Source of the DNA: Natronococcus occultus SP4
GTDB lineage: Archaea > Halobacteriota > Halobacteria > Halobacteriales > Natrialbaceae
NCBI RefSeq assembly: GCF_000328685.1
Contig: NC_019974.1
Location: forward strand, 673,001 to 737,000
DNA: 64,000 nucleotides
Direction: 5' to 3'
Shown here: positions 43,619 through 53,123 of the stretch, piece after piece
Layout: each line of letters opens with the position of its first letter
Numbering within the stretch: the stretch's first letter is position 1
Notes under the pieces: model-generated
What the model saw: the letters and a program-made list of their open reading frames with translations, nothing else
What the model was told of the DNA's origin: nothing
The model's database searches: none
Translations under genes and position numbers: made by a program

Positions 43619-44395
43619 ATGACGTTCGACACGCTCGATGTTACCGTCGACGACGGCATCGCGACCGTCAGAATCGACAACGATCCCGTCAACGCGATCG
43701 ACCAGGAGATGCGCCACGAACTCGCCGAAGCCGTCGACGTGCTCCGGGAGGATCGGGTTCGGGTCGGCGTGTTCGCCGGGAACGCCGACGTCTTCTCGGT
43801 CGGCGCCGACGTCGGTCTCTTCGAGACGGCACAGGACTGGACGACCGCCGAGTTCCGCTCGAACTCGCGAGTCCTCGGGCGGGCGTTCGACGGGATCGAG
43901 ACGATGGAGAAACCGGTTCTGGCGGCGATCGAGGGGACCTGTGTCGGCGGCGGCCTCGAACTCGCGCTCGCCTGTGACGTCCGTATCGCCAGCCCCGACG
44001 CGACGCTTGGCTTTCCGGAGCACAACATCGGCCTCATCCCCGGACTCGGCGGCTGTTCGCGCTTCGTCCAGCTCGTCGGCCCGGGGACCGCCAAGGACCT
44101 GATCTTCAGCGGCGAGCTGATCGACGGCGAGCGCGCCCGCGAGATCGGGCTCGTCGAACGCGTCACGGACGATCCCGACGCCGCGGCACAGTCTTACGCG
44201 GAGTCGCTGCTCGAACAACCCCCACAGGCGCTTGGCCTGGCCAAGCGGGTTGTCAACGCCGCCCGCGACACCGACACCCAGACCGCGGGCGTCCTCGAGT
44301 CGCTCGCACAGAGTACGCTCATCGAAACTGCGGACCACCGCGAGGGACTCGACGCGTTCCGCGAGAACCGCGACCCCGAGTTCACCGGCGAGTAA
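43619..44395 (+). CDS. Enoyl-CoA hydratase
   Basis: Crotonase of 258 residues. VFSVGADVGLFE and CVGGGLELALACDV form the oxyanion hole, and the catalytic Glu is in GFPEHNIGLIPGLGG, the canonical arrangement for hydration of a 2-enoyl-CoA. A PaaF-type role (2,3-dehydroadipyl-CoA hydratase) would fit the pathway. Thirty-one nucleotides after the preceding crotonase. Confidence 0.88.
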   Translation: MTFDTLDVTVDDGIATVRIDNDPVNAIDQEMRHELAEAVDVLREDRVRVGVFAGNADVFSVGADVGLFETAQDWTTAEFRSNSRVLGRAFDGIETMEKPVLAAIEGTCVGGGLELALACDVRIASPDATLGFPEHNIGLIPGLGGCSRFVQLVGPGTAKDLIFSGELIDGERAREIGLVERVTDDPDAAAQSYAESLLEQPPQALGLAKRVVNAARDTDTQTAGVLESLAQSTLIETADHREGLDAFRENRDPEFTGE

Positions 44396-44477
44396 CCGAG
44401 CCGGCCACCCAACCACAGCTGCGTGCGCTCGGCGCGGAAAACAACACTTACACCGAACGACTCGAGATACGTAATCG

Positions 44478-46022
44478 ATGGAGCGAAAGAGCGCGTTCGA
44501 CGCCCGGGCGGTCCTTCGCATACCCGCGGGTTCGCGATCGATCGAGACGGACGCCGTACGTGTGAACGCGAGCGAGAACCGAACCCAATCGCCGTCGATC
44601 GTCGCTGTGGGTCCGACCGGGCTTGCAGCGCTTGATCCCTGCCTCACGGCGACACTCGGCGATCGAACAGCGTTTTTCGCCGATCCCGACCAGGCGTGCG
44701 CCGAGGACGTCGCCGAGTCGCTGGCACGGAACGAACTCCCGACGGCCGACGCGACGGCCGTCGTCGAACACGATCCCGGAGCGACGACGCTTCCGGGAGG
44801 CGAGGACGCCCCGTTCGCCGTCGGTCGGGAGCGGGTGGTAGGCGCCTGCGGATGGACTCGTCCGACCGCGATCGCCGACTACGCCGCCAGGGGGCCCGTC
44901 CTCGCCGACGGAGCCGGCGAGGCGCTCGAGCGAGCCGTCGCGAGCGGTCTCCGGGGGCGCGGCCGAGGTGACATCGCGTCGGACGACCCGGTCGGCGAGT
45001 ACTGGGAAACGGCGGCGAGCGCCGACGGCGAGCCCGTCGTCGTCGTCCACGCCAACGAGGCCGATCCGCGCGTGAACGTCGATTCGCTGTTGCTCGCCGC
45101 GGATCCGCTGGCCGTCCTCGATCCCGCGGTCGCGGTCGCCGACCGCGTCGGCGCCTCGGAGCTGGTCGTCTACTGTAACGAGGACGCCGAGCGCGTCCAC
45201 CGAACCGCGGCCGACGCCGCCGCGCGCCTCGAGGGAGTCGTCGACGGCGACGTCTCGATCGACGTCGTCGCCGGTCCCGACGAGTACGCGGCCGGCGAGC
45301 CGACGATGGCCCTCGAGGCCCTCGAGGGTGCGGAGCGGCTCGAGGCGCGACGCCGTCCGCCCGGTCCGGCCGAGTACGGACTGCACGGGCGTCCGACCGT
45401 GATCCACACGCCGCGAACGCTCGCGCAGCTGCGAGCGATCGCACTCGAGGACGCACCCGTCGGTGCCGACGACGACCCCGGAACGCGGCTGTTCGAGGTC
45501 GGCGGCGACCTCGCCGACTCGACCGTCCTCGAGGTGCCGACCGACGAGTCCCTCGCGACGGCGATCGAGCCGCTCGTGGTCGACGACCCCGTGCTGGCGT
45601 GTGTCGGCGGCGTCTTCGGCGGGCTAACCGAGACGCTCGACGTCTCCGCGAACGCGACCGACCTCGCGGCCGCGGGACTCGGCACGAACGGCGCGATCGA
45701 GCTGTTCGGCGAGGATCGCTGCCCCGTCGCGCTCGCGGGACGGCGCGCGGCGTTCGCCCGAGAGACGAACTGCGGCCGCTGCGTTCCCTGCCGCGAGGGA
45801 GCGACGCAGCTGACCGAGCTACTCCGGTCGACCTACGAGCGCGAGGACGCGATCGACGAGGCTCGAGAGCTGGCCCGCGTGATGGAGCGCTCGAGCCTCT
45901 GTGGATTCGGCCGGGACGCCGCCCGCCCGACGACGACGGCGCTCGAGGCGTTCGAGCCCGAGTTCGTCGCCCACGCGAACGGCCGCTGTCCCGCCGGGGA
46001 GTGCAACGGAGAGAACGCATGA
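44478..46022 (+). CDS. NuoF-like subunit of an NAD-linked formate dehydrogenase
   Basis: Flavin/Fe-S subunit type protein of 514 residues. The SLBB and Fe-S parts are recognisable: C432-G-R-C435-V-P-C438-R-E-G and C475 provide the four [4Fe-4S] ligands. The FMN/NADH loop that in NuoF reads GRGGAGFPTG is degenerate here (S156-G-L-R-G-R-G-R-G-D), and the next motif NADEGEPG is replaced by HANEADP. The N-terminal 150 residues are unlike NuoE. It may bind a modified flavin or have lost NADH oxidation. It overlaps fdhA by four bases. Confidence 0.75.
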   Translation: MERKSAFDARAVLRIPAGSRSIETDAVRVNASENRTQSPSIVAVGPTGLAALDPCLTATLGDRTAFFADPDQACAEDVAESLARNELPTADATAVVEHDPGATTLPGGEDAPFAVGRERVVGACGWTRPTAIADYAARGPVLADGAGEALERAVASGLRGRGRGDIASDDPVGEYWETAASADGEPVVVVHANEADPRVNVDSLLLAADPLAVLDPAVAVADRVGASELVVYCNEDAERVHRTAADAAARLEGVVDGDVSIDVVAGPDEYAAGEPTMALEALEGAERLEARRRPPGPAEYGLHGRPTVIHTPRTLAQLRAIALEDAPVGADDDPGTRLFEVGGDLADSTVLEVPTDESLATAIEPLVVDDPVLACVGGVFGGLTETLDVSANATDLAAAGLGTNGAIELFGEDRCPVALAGRRAAFARETNCGRCVPCREGATQLTELLRSTYEREDAIDEARELARVMERSSLCGFGRDAARPTTTALEAFEPEFVAHANGRCPAGECNGENA

Positions 46023-49000
46023 GTTTACAGGATCACCGCCAGAGCCACCGCGACCGAGCCGAGGTATCGGACGAGCAACCGCTGCCGAGCGTGCCGGACG
46101 TCGACGATCCGCAGCCGGACACCCCGCTGACCGAGGAGTTCACGACGGGGACGGCGAACGATCCCGACCCCGCGGGCGCCGACGGCCGAACCACGGTCAC
46201 CGTCGACGGACGAGCGGTCACCGTCGACGACGGCGCGACGATCCTCGAGGCCGTCGAGGCCGCCGGGGCCGACGACGACGTGCCCGCGCTGTGTCACTAC
46301 GAGGGGAGCGAGGAGATCGGGCCCCGGAGCACCTGCCGGACCTGCGTCGTCGACACCGACGAACACGGGATCGTCCCCGCGTGTAGCCACCCCGCCGAGG
46401 AGGGGCTCGAGGTCCGAACCGACGAGGAGGAAGCCGCGGAGGCCCGGGATGTCAATCTCGATCTGGTGCTCTCGAATCACAACCTCCGGTGTACGACCTG
46501 CGGCCAGAACGGGCGCTGTGAGCTCCAAGACACCGCGATCGAGAACGAAGTCGAGGAGCCGCGCTACGGCGTCTTCGACGACCGCGAGGAGTACGAACCG
46601 CTCGACGACACCTCGCCGTTCATCCAGATCGATCGGAACAAGTGCATCCTCTGTAATCGCTGCGTCGAGGCCTGCAACGACGTCCAGGTCGAAGGCGTGC
46701 TCCGGATCGAGGGGACCGGCGAGGACACCCGCATCGCCTTCCAGAACGACGCCGAGGCGATGGTCGACTCGGCCTGTGTCTCCTGTGGCCACTGCGCGAC
46801 GGTCTGTCCGACGGGGTCGATCACGGAGAAGGGACTCGCCGACAGCGCGACGCTGCCGGTTCCCGGCTTCACCCAGAAGAACTCCATCGGAAAGACCGTC
46901 GACCCCGAGGACGCGGGCGATCCCGTTGAGCCCGACGACAGCGAACTGTCGGGCGTCGCCGGCGTCATGGAGCGGGCGAAGCGACAAGCGACGGAGACGG
47001 TTCGGAACGCCGGCGAGCGCGCGCTCCTCGAGGCCGAACACGCCGGCGAGAGCGTCGCTGCGAGTATCCTCTCGGAGGGACAGATGTTCGACATCGCCGA
47101 GTTCGTCGCCGACCGTCGGCTCGACGATCTCGACGTTACCGAGACGACCTGTGGCTACTGCAGCGTCGGCTGCCGGTTCGACGTCTACACCGACGACGAG
47201 GAGGTGCTGGGAGTCCGACCGACCGACGCCGACCACGCCCCCGCCAACGACGGGTTCTCGACCTGCGTGAAGGGGAAGTTCGGCTACGACTTCGTCGACA
47301 GCGAGGACCGCCTCGAGCAACCGCTGGTGCGAGACCGTGAGAGCGGCGAGCTCCGCGAGGCCGGCTGGGAGGAGGCCCTCGAGCGCCTCGTCGACGGACT
47401 GACCGGAATCCGCGAGGAGCACGGCGCCGACGCGCTGGCCTGCTTTGCCTCCTCGAAGTGTACCAACGAGGAGAACTACCTGCTACAGAAGTTCGCCCGC
47501 CAGGTCCTGGGGACGAAAAACGTCGACAACTGCGCGCGGCTCTGTCACTCCTCGACGGTCGCGGCGCTGAAACAGACGGTGGGCTACGGCGCGATGACGA
47601 ACCGCATCGAGGACGTCGCCAACGCCGACTGCTACCTGATCACCGGTTCGAACACGACCGAGAGCCACCCCGTGCTCGCCACCCGCATCAAGCAAAACGT
47701 CCGCGACGGCGCGGATCTGTTCGTCTTCGATCCGCGACGGGTCGGCATCGCCGAACACGCCGACCAGTACACCCGGGTCGAGCCCGGCTACGACGTCGCC
47801 TGGATCAACGGGTTGACTCGGTACGTCCTCGAGCACGACCTCCACGACGAGGCGTTCGTCGCCGAACGAACGAAGAACCTCGAGGAACTCCGGGAGAAGG
47901 TCGAGCCGTTCACACCCGCGGAGGTCGAGCGCCTCTGTGGCGTCGCGCCGGACGAACTCGCGAACGCGGCCGAGACGATCGCGACCGCCGACAGCTGCGT
48001 GTTCGGCTGGGCGATGGGGATGACCCAACACTCCCACGGCACCCAGAACGTGCTGGCGCTGGCGAACCTCGCGCTCGTCACGGGCCATATCGGCAAACCG
48101 AACTCGGGGCTCTCGCCGTTCCGCGGCCACAACAACGTCCAGGGCGGGGGCGGCGACATGGGCACGCTGCCAAACAGCCTGCCGGGCTACCAGCCCGTCG
48201 ACGACCCCGACGTCCTCGAGGTCTTCGAGGAGGCCTGGGGCGACCGACCGCCGAGCGAGCCCGGGCTAACCGTTCCCGAGGTCTTCGATGAAGCCCACGA
48301 GGGCGCCGTCCGCGGGATGTACGTGATGGGCGAGAACCCCGCGCTCTCCGAACCCGACATCGATCACGCCGAGGCGGCGCTCGAGGAGCTTGACTTCCTC
48401 GTCGTCCAGGATATCTTCCCGACCGAGACCGCCGAACACGCCGACGTTGTCCTGCCGGCTGCAAGCTTCGCCGAAAAGGACGGTACGTTCACCAACACCG
48501 AGCGTCGGGTCCAGCTGGTCCGCCAGGCGCTGTCCCCGCCCGGGGAGGCCCGCCAGGACTGGCAGATCCTCCAGACGATCGCGAACCGGCTGGGCTACGA
48601 CTGGAGCTACGACGCGCCCGCCGAGATCATGGACGAGATCAGCGATCTCGCGCCGATCTACGGCGGGATCAGCCACGAGCGCCTCGAGCGCGAGGGCGGA
48701 CTGCAGTGGCCCTGTCGGGACGCGGACGATCCCGGAACGCCGTACCTCTACGACGAGGCGTTCAACTTCGACGACGGGAAGGCCCGGTTCGTCCCCGCCG
48801 ACCTGGGGGAGCCCGGCGAGCTTCCCGACGAGGAGTATCCGCTGACGCTGACGACCGGGCGCGTCCTCTATCATTTCCACACGGGGACGCTCACCCGCCG
48901 CGTCGAGGGGATCATGTCCCACGTCGGCGAGAGCTTCGTCGAGGTCCACCCCGAGACGGCCGCCCAGCTCGGCGTCGCCGACGGCGAGGACGTCCGCCTC

Positions 49001-49210
49001 GAGTCCCGGCGCGGCTCGATCGAGGTGACCGCGCAGGTGACCGACCGTCCCGATCGGGGCGTCGTCTTCATGCCGATGCACTTCGCCGACGGCGCAGTCA
49101 ACGAACTCACCCAGGAGACGTTCGATCCGATTAGCGGGATTCCGGAGTTCAAGATATCGAGCGTCCGGCTCGAGGCCGCAAGCGGGATGGCGACACCTGC
49201 AGACGACTAA
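46019..49210 (+). CDS. fdhA: Formate dehydrogenase alpha subunit with NuoG-like N-terminus
   Basis: Molybdopterin oxidoreductase of 1063 residues. The N-terminal third resembles NuoG: a [2Fe-2S] domain (CHYEGSEEIGPRSTCRTC), a His-Cys3 cluster (HNLRCTTCGQNGRC) and two [4Fe-4S] clusters (CILCNRCVEAC, CVSCGHCATVC). The catalytic part begins with C378-G-Y-C381-S-V-G-C385; the Mo/W ligand is Cys509 (ARLC), not selenocysteine. The C-terminal domain (LTLTTGRVLYHFHTGTLTRR) binds the second pterin. Formate oxidation to CO2 is likely; the electron acceptor goes through the NuoF-like partner. A long acidic N-terminal extension precedes the ferredoxin domain. Confidence 0.92.
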   Translation: MSLQDHRQSHRDRAEVSDEQPLPSVPDVDDPQPDTPLTEEFTTGTANDPDPAGADGRTTVTVDGRAVTVDDGATILEAVEAAGADDDVPALCHYEGSEEIGPRSTCRTCVVDTDEHGIVPACSHPAEEGLEVRTDEEEAAEARDVNLDLVLSNHNLRCTTCGQNGRCELQDTAIENEVEEPRYGVFDDREEYEPLDDTSPFIQIDRNKCILCNRCVEACNDVQVEGVLRIEGTGEDTRIAFQNDAEAMVDSACVSCGHCATVCPTGSITEKGLADSATLPVPGFTQKNSIGKTVDPEDAGDPVEPDDSELSGVAGVMERAKRQATETVRNAGERALLEAEHAGESVAASILSEGQMFDIAEFVADRRLDDLDVTETTCGYCSVGCRFDVYTDDEEVLGVRPTDADHAPANDGFSTCVKGKFGYDFVDSEDRLEQPLVRDRESGELREAGWEEALERLVDGLTGIREEHGADALACFASSKCTNEENYLLQKFARQVLGTKNVDNCARLCHSSTVAALKQTVGYGAMTNRIEDVANADCYLITGSNTTESHPVLATRIKQNVRDGADLFVFDPRRVGIAEHADQYTRVEPGYDVAWINGLTRYVLEHDLHDEAFVAERTKNLEELREKVEPFTPAEVERLCGVAPDELANAAETIATADSCVFGWAMGMTQHSHGTQNVLALANLALVTGHIGKPNSGLSPFRGHNNVQGGGGDMGTLPNSLPGYQPVDDPDVLEVFEEAWGDRPPSEPGLTVPEVFDEAHEGAVRGMYVMGENPALSEPDIDHAEAALEELDFLVVQDIFPTETAEHADVVLPAASFAEKDGTFTNTERRVQLVRQALSPPGEARQDWQILQTIANRLGYDWSYDAPAEIMDEISDLAPIYGGISHERLEREGGLQWPCRDADDPGTPYLYDEAFNFDDGKARFVPADLGEPGELPDEEYPLTLTTGRVLYHFHTGTLTRRVEGIMSHVGESFVEVHPETAAQLGVADGEDVRLESRRGSIEVTAQVTDRPDRGVVFMPMHFADGAVNELTQETFDPISGIPEFKISSVRLEAASGMATPADD

Positions 49211-49309
49211 GACGGCACCGAGAGCGGGCGGTTCAGTCGGGACGTCGCCGTCGCTTGCGGCTCAGAACGCGAAATCAGAAACGGAGGCGAGGACGTCGCG
49301 TCGCGTCGA

Positions 49310-50116
49310 CTATTCGCCGGTGAACTCGGGGTCGCGTCCCTCGAGGAACGCCTCGATTCCCTCGTCTTTGTCCTCGGTGGCAAAGAGCTGGACGAACAGT
49401 TCCGCCTCGTAGTCGAGCCCCTCCTCGAGGCCGGTCCGGGAGCTGGCCTTGATCGCCCGCTTGGCGAACTCCAGCGCGATCGGGCTCTTCGCGGCCATCT
49501 TCCCGGCGAGTTCGTAGACGCGGTCGTCGAGGGCCTCGGCGTCGTGGACCTCGTCGACCAGGCCGATCTCTTTCGCTTCGGCGGCGTCGATCAGCTCGCC
49601 CGAGAGCACGAGCTTCATCGCCTGGCCCTCGCCGACCAGCCGGGTGAGTCGCTGGGTGCCGCCGCCGCCGGGCATGATCCCGAGGTTGATCTCGGGCTGG
49701 CCGAGCTTCGCGCCTGCTTGCGCGATCCGGACGTCGCAGGCCTGTGCGAGTTCACAGCCCCCGCCGAGCGCGTGACCGTTGACGCGGGCGATCACGGGGA
49801 TCGAGGCGTCGTCGACGGTCTCGTACACGCGGGGTCGCTCGCTGGCCTCGCGCTGTTCGACGACGCCGCGGTCGGCGAACTCGGTGACGTCGGCGCCGGC
49901 GACGAACGCGCCCGACCCATCGCCCCCGGTGAGCACGAGGACGCGAACCTCGTCGTCGGCGTCGGCCGCGGCGACGGCCGCCTTGAGTTCGGTGCGGACC
50001 TGGCCGTTGAGCGCGTTGCGCGCGTCGGGGCGCTCGATCGCGACGGTCGCGACCCGGTCGGCGCGCTCGCCGACCTCGACCGACAGCAGCTCGTACTCGT
50101 CTTCGAGCTCACTCAT
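49310..50116 (-). CDS. Enoyl-CoA hydratase
   Basis: Crotonase of 268 residues with canonical active site: AFVAGADVTEFAD, HALGGGCELAQACD and KLGQPEINLGIMPGGGGTQ. The start at 50116 avoids three extra residues. It overlaps the upstream 3-hydroxyacyl-CoA dehydrogenase by 8 bp, so hydration and oxidation are encoded as a unit (PaaF/PaaH-type or general beta-oxidation). Confidence 0.9.
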   Translation of the reverse strand: MSELEDEYELLSVEVGERADRVATVAIERPDARNALNGQVRTELKAAVAAADADDEVRVLVLTGGDGSGAFVAGADVTEFADRGVVEQREASERPRVYETVDDASIPVIARVNGHALGGGCELAQACDVRIAQAGAKLGQPEINLGIMPGGGGTQRLTRLVGEGQAMKLVLSGELIDAAEAKEIGLVDEVHDAEALDDRVYELAGKMAAKSPIALEFAKRAIKASSRTGLEEGLDYEAELFVQLFATEDKDEGIEAFLEGRDPEFTGE

Positions 50117-50999
50117 CGTCCTCACCCCAGTCGCCGCTCATGCCGACGCGCTCGCCGTCCTCCCAGACGTAGAACCCCTCGCCGGACTTCTTGCCGAGGT
50201 TGCCCGCCCGGACCTTCCGGCGCAGCGTCTGCGGGGGCTTGAACCGCTCGCCGAGTTCCTCGCGGAGGTGCTCGGCGATGTGCAGGCGGACGTCGAGCCC
50301 GACGAGGTCGGTCAGCTCGAGGGGCCCCATCGGGTAGCCGTAGCCGACCTTCATCGCCTCGTCGATGTCCGCCGGGCTGGCGACGCCCTCTTCGACCATC
50401 CGGATCGCCTCCAGCCCCGTCGCGACGCCGAGTCGCGAGGACGCAAAGCCTGCCGTATCCCGGACCACGACGTCTTCCTTCTCGAGCCCGCGGACGTACT
50501 CGATCGCCGCCTCCTCGGTCCGGTCGTCGGTCTGCTCGGCGATCACGATCTCGACCAGGTCCATGATGTGAGGCGGGTTGAAGAAGTGCAGCCCGACGGC
50601 GCGCTCGGGACGCTCGAGCGCGCTTGCCATCTCGGTCACCGACAGCGAGGACGTGTTCGAGGCGATGATCGTCTCCTCGTCGGCCGCGTCCTCGACGTCG
50701 GTGAAGACGTCTTTCTTCAGCTCCATGTCCTCGGGAACCGCCTCGACCACCAGATCGGCGTCGGCGACGGCGTCCGCGAGGTCGGTCATTCCCTCGATCC
50801 GCTCGAGGGCCGCTTCCATCTCCGCCTCGGTGACCTTCTCCCGGTCGACCCCGCCCTGGAGGTTCTCGCGGATCCCCTCGAGGCCGTCCTCGACGAGGTC
50901 CGCTTCGATGTCCCGCAGAACGACCTCGTGGCCCGCCATCGCGGACACCTGCGCGATTCCGTGTCCCATGCTTCCGGCTCCGAGTACCGTGACGTGCAT
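50109..50999 (-). CDS. 3-hydroxyacyl-CoA dehydrogenase
   Basis: NAD-dependent dehydrogenase of 296 residues. The Rossmann motif is VTVLGAGSMGHGIAQVSAM; the substrate-domain motif is VGLHFFNPPHIMDLVEIV, with the catalytic His and Asn, and the C-terminal helices contain GYGYPMGPLEL. Similar size to PaaH/FadB2-type enzymes. The start at 50999 (MHVTVLGAG) discards 36 poor residues upstream. Overlaps the crotonase by 8 bp. Confidence 0.92.
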   Translation of the reverse strand: MHVTVLGAGSMGHGIAQVSAMAGHEVVLRDIEADLVEDGLEGIRENLQGGVDREKVTEAEMEAALERIEGMTDLADAVADADLVVEAVPEDMELKKDVFTDVEDAADEETIIASNTSSLSVTEMASALERPERAVGLHFFNPPHIMDLVEIVIAEQTDDRTEEAAIEYVRGLEKEDVVVRDTAGFASSRLGVATGLEAIRMVEEGVASPADIDEAMKVGYGYPMGPLELTDLVGLDVRLHIAEHLREELGERFKPPQTLRRKVRAGNLGKKSGEGFYVWEDGERVGMSGDWGEDDE

Positions 51000-51072
51000 A
51001 CGCGAATCCACTCGCGAGACGATGAAAAGTGTTCCCATCCCACCTCCCGTCCGTTCGGATCGGCGAGGGAGA

Positions 51073-52593
51073 TCAGGCGGTCCAGTCGACGCTTCGCTCG
51101 AACGCACGGCCCGCCCGTAGCACGGTCGCGTCCTCGAACGCCTCGCCGACGAGCATCAACCCGACCGGGAGCCCGTCGCTCGAGCCCGCGGGTACCGAGA
51201 GCGCGGGATGGCCGGTCGCGTCGAACGGCGCGGTGTTTGCGAGCATGTTCACTGCCCGATCGAGGAGCTGGAGCCGCGAGGGGTTCGCGAGACGTTCGTG
51301 GGCCGTCTGGGGCGTCGTCGGCATCGCGAGGACGTCGACGTCGGCGAGGGCCTCGTCGTAGGCGGCCGCGAGGTCCAGCGCGAGGTTCCGGGCTCTGGCG
51401 TAGAACCGGCCGTGATACTCCTCGGCGAGGTACTCCCCGAGCGCGACCACGAGCTTGACCGTCGGCGGGAACTCGTCGGCCCGCTCCCGACGCGCCCGGC
51501 CGAACGCCGCCATCAGCTCGGCGTCGTAGTAGCCGTTCCCGAAGGAGCCGATCCCCTCGCCCGCGACCGTGGCAGTCGTCTCCTCGATGGCGATCCCGTT
51601 CCAGATCGCGAGCCCGTCGCGGTGCATCGGTACCGACACCTCGCGGAGTTCGGCGCCCGCGTCGGCGAACTCGTCGAGCGCGTCGCTGACGGTCTCGTCG
51701 ACGCCTGCCTCGCTCTCCTCGCGGTCGAACCCCTCCTCGAGGACGCCGATCGTGAGATCGGCGGGGTCGGTTTCGAGGTCCTCGGCGTACGGCTCCGTCG
51801 GGACGGCGCCCTGGCGCGGGTCCAACCCGTCCGCACCGGCGATGGCCTCGAGCGTGCGGGCGCAGTCCTCGACCGAGCGCGCGAGGGGGCCGGCGTGGTC
51901 GAACGACCGGCCGAGCCCGACGATCCCGGTGTAGGGGACGAGCCCGTAGGTCGGCTTGTGGCCGACACAGCCACACCACGCAGCCGGAATGCGGATCGAG
52001 CCGGCCTGGTCGGTACCGATCGCGACGTCGACATCGCCGGTGACGACCGCGGCGCCTGACCCGCTCGAGGAGCCACCGGCGAGGTGGTCGGGGTCCCGCG
52101 GGTTCGGGACGGGACCGTAGGCAGACAGCTCGCCGCTGCCCGAGAACGCCATATCCTCCATGTTGAGTTTCCCGGTGATCGTCGCACCCGCCTCGAGCAG
52201 CCGCGTCGCGACCGTCGCGTCCGTCGAGGGCACGTACTCCGAGAGCACCGCGGAGCCACAGGTCAGCCCGATCCCGGCGAGGGAAACGCTGTCCTTCAGT
52301 CCGACGTCGTACCCCTCGAGGAGGGCGCTGCCGTCCGCGGCGCCGGATATCGAGCAGCGCCTGACGAAGGCGTTGTACGGGTTCTCGTCGTCGTCCGGGA
52401 CGGTTCCGGACCGATCGGGGTCGGTAGGCGTCGTCGGTTCCGACGGCGAGAGCGCTGCGAGCCGCTCGTAGGCGTCCAGAAGCTGGGCGGCCGCGGCCGC
52501 GAGGTCCTCGCGTTCGTCGTCCGAGAGATCGACGTGGTGGACCGCGGCGTACCGCTCCAGTTCGTCCGGGGTCGGCGTTTGAGGGTCGTCCAT
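51073..52593 (-). CDS. Amidase (amidase signature family)
   Basis: Hydrolase of 506 residues with the Ser-cisSer-Lys triad: Lys in DVGLKDSVSL, the Gly/Ser-rich GGSSSGSGAAV and the nucleophile region IGTDQAGSIRIPA. The family includes indole-acetamide, phenylacetamide and acetamide hydrolases as well as GatA; single-gene location and N-terminal 60-residue extension argue against GatA. In this setting release of an aryl acid from an amide is possible. Divergent from nothing; an HTH gene follows on the same strand upstream. Confidence 0.87.
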   Translation of the reverse strand: MDDPQTPTPDELERYAAVHHVDLSDDEREDLAAAAAQLLDAYERLAALSPSEPTTPTDPDRSGTVPDDDENPYNAFVRRCSISGAADGSALLEGYDVGLKDSVSLAGIGLTCGSAVLSEYVPSTDATVATRLLEAGATITGKLNMEDMAFSGSGELSAYGPVPNPRDPDHLAGGSSSGSGAAVVTGDVDVAIGTDQAGSIRIPAAWCGCVGHKPTYGLVPYTGIVGLGRSFDHAGPLARSVEDCARTLEAIAGADGLDPRQGAVPTEPYAEDLETDPADLTIGVLEEGFDREESEAGVDETVSDALDEFADAGAELREVSVPMHRDGLAIWNGIAIEETTATVAGEGIGSFGNGYYDAELMAAFGRARRERADEFPPTVKLVVALGEYLAEEYHGRFYARARNLALDLAAAYDEALADVDVLAMPTTPQTAHERLANPSRLQLLDRAVNMLANTAPFDATGHPALSVPAGSSDGLPVGLMLVGEAFEDATVLRAGRAFERSVDWTA

Positions 52594-52650
52594 ACGTCAT
52601 TCTCTCGCACGATACCGATAAGCACACCGATGGCGAGGCCGGACCACCGC

Positions 52651-53028
52651 TCACTCCTCCTCGAGCGCTCTGATCCGCTCGTACAGTTGCTCCAGACGCT
52701 CGTGGCCGTGGACCCGTACCGTTTGACTTCGGGAATCGTACTCGAGGACGCCGACGTCGGCCAGTCGCGGCAGATGTCGATGCCGGAGGTCCGCAGCGAG
52801 CACCTCCCGCTCCGGCCGTCTGCGCTGGCGCCGTTCTAGCTCCACGAGGACGCCGTCAGTGACAGCCTCGAGCGACGCGGTGGCTGCGTCGCGGTCCAGC
52901 AGGTACGCGAGCAGGCACCGTCGTCGCTCGTCCGCCAGCACCTCGAGGAGGGAATCGAGCGAGCGCGCCTCCGATCCGTGCGGGCTCCCCGAACTCGTTC
53001 TCCTGCGATCGTCACAGTCGTCTGTCAT
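52651..53028 (-). CDS. Haloarchaeal HTH regulator (DUF7344-like)
   Basis: Winged-helix protein of 125 residues. ADERRRCLLAYLLDRDAATA, then a coiled charged helix and VLAADLRHRHLPRLADVGVLEYDSR, match the small haloarchaeal DUF7344-type HTH regulators. The C-terminal helix LEQLYERIRALEEE may dimerise. It is the only dedicated transcription factor within the catabolic block, so it is a candidate for controlling neighbouring genes; the target is unknown. Confidence 0.8.
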   Translation of the reverse strand: MTDDCDDRRRTSSGSPHGSEARSLDSLLEVLADERRRCLLAYLLDRDAATASLEAVTDGVLVELERRQRRRPEREVLAADLRHRHLPRLADVGVLEYDSRSQTVRVHGHERLEQLYERIRALEEE

Positions 53029-53123
53029 GTATCTCCGTGTACAACGTCTCCTGTTGCCGCGGTAAAGGCAGCGGTTTCGTCGGTTCTTGCAGCTGGTACG
53101 AACGGCCGAGCGGGTTCGGGGCG

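Noticed and set aside
46019-49210. Selenocysteine formate dehydrogenase
   Set aside because: The Mo ligand position has a normal Cys codon (TGT, Cys509), and no in-frame TGA is present.
51073-52593. Amidase as GatA of the tRNA amidotransferase
   Set aside because: No gatB or gatC nearby, a different N-terminal extension, and a position within catabolic genes.
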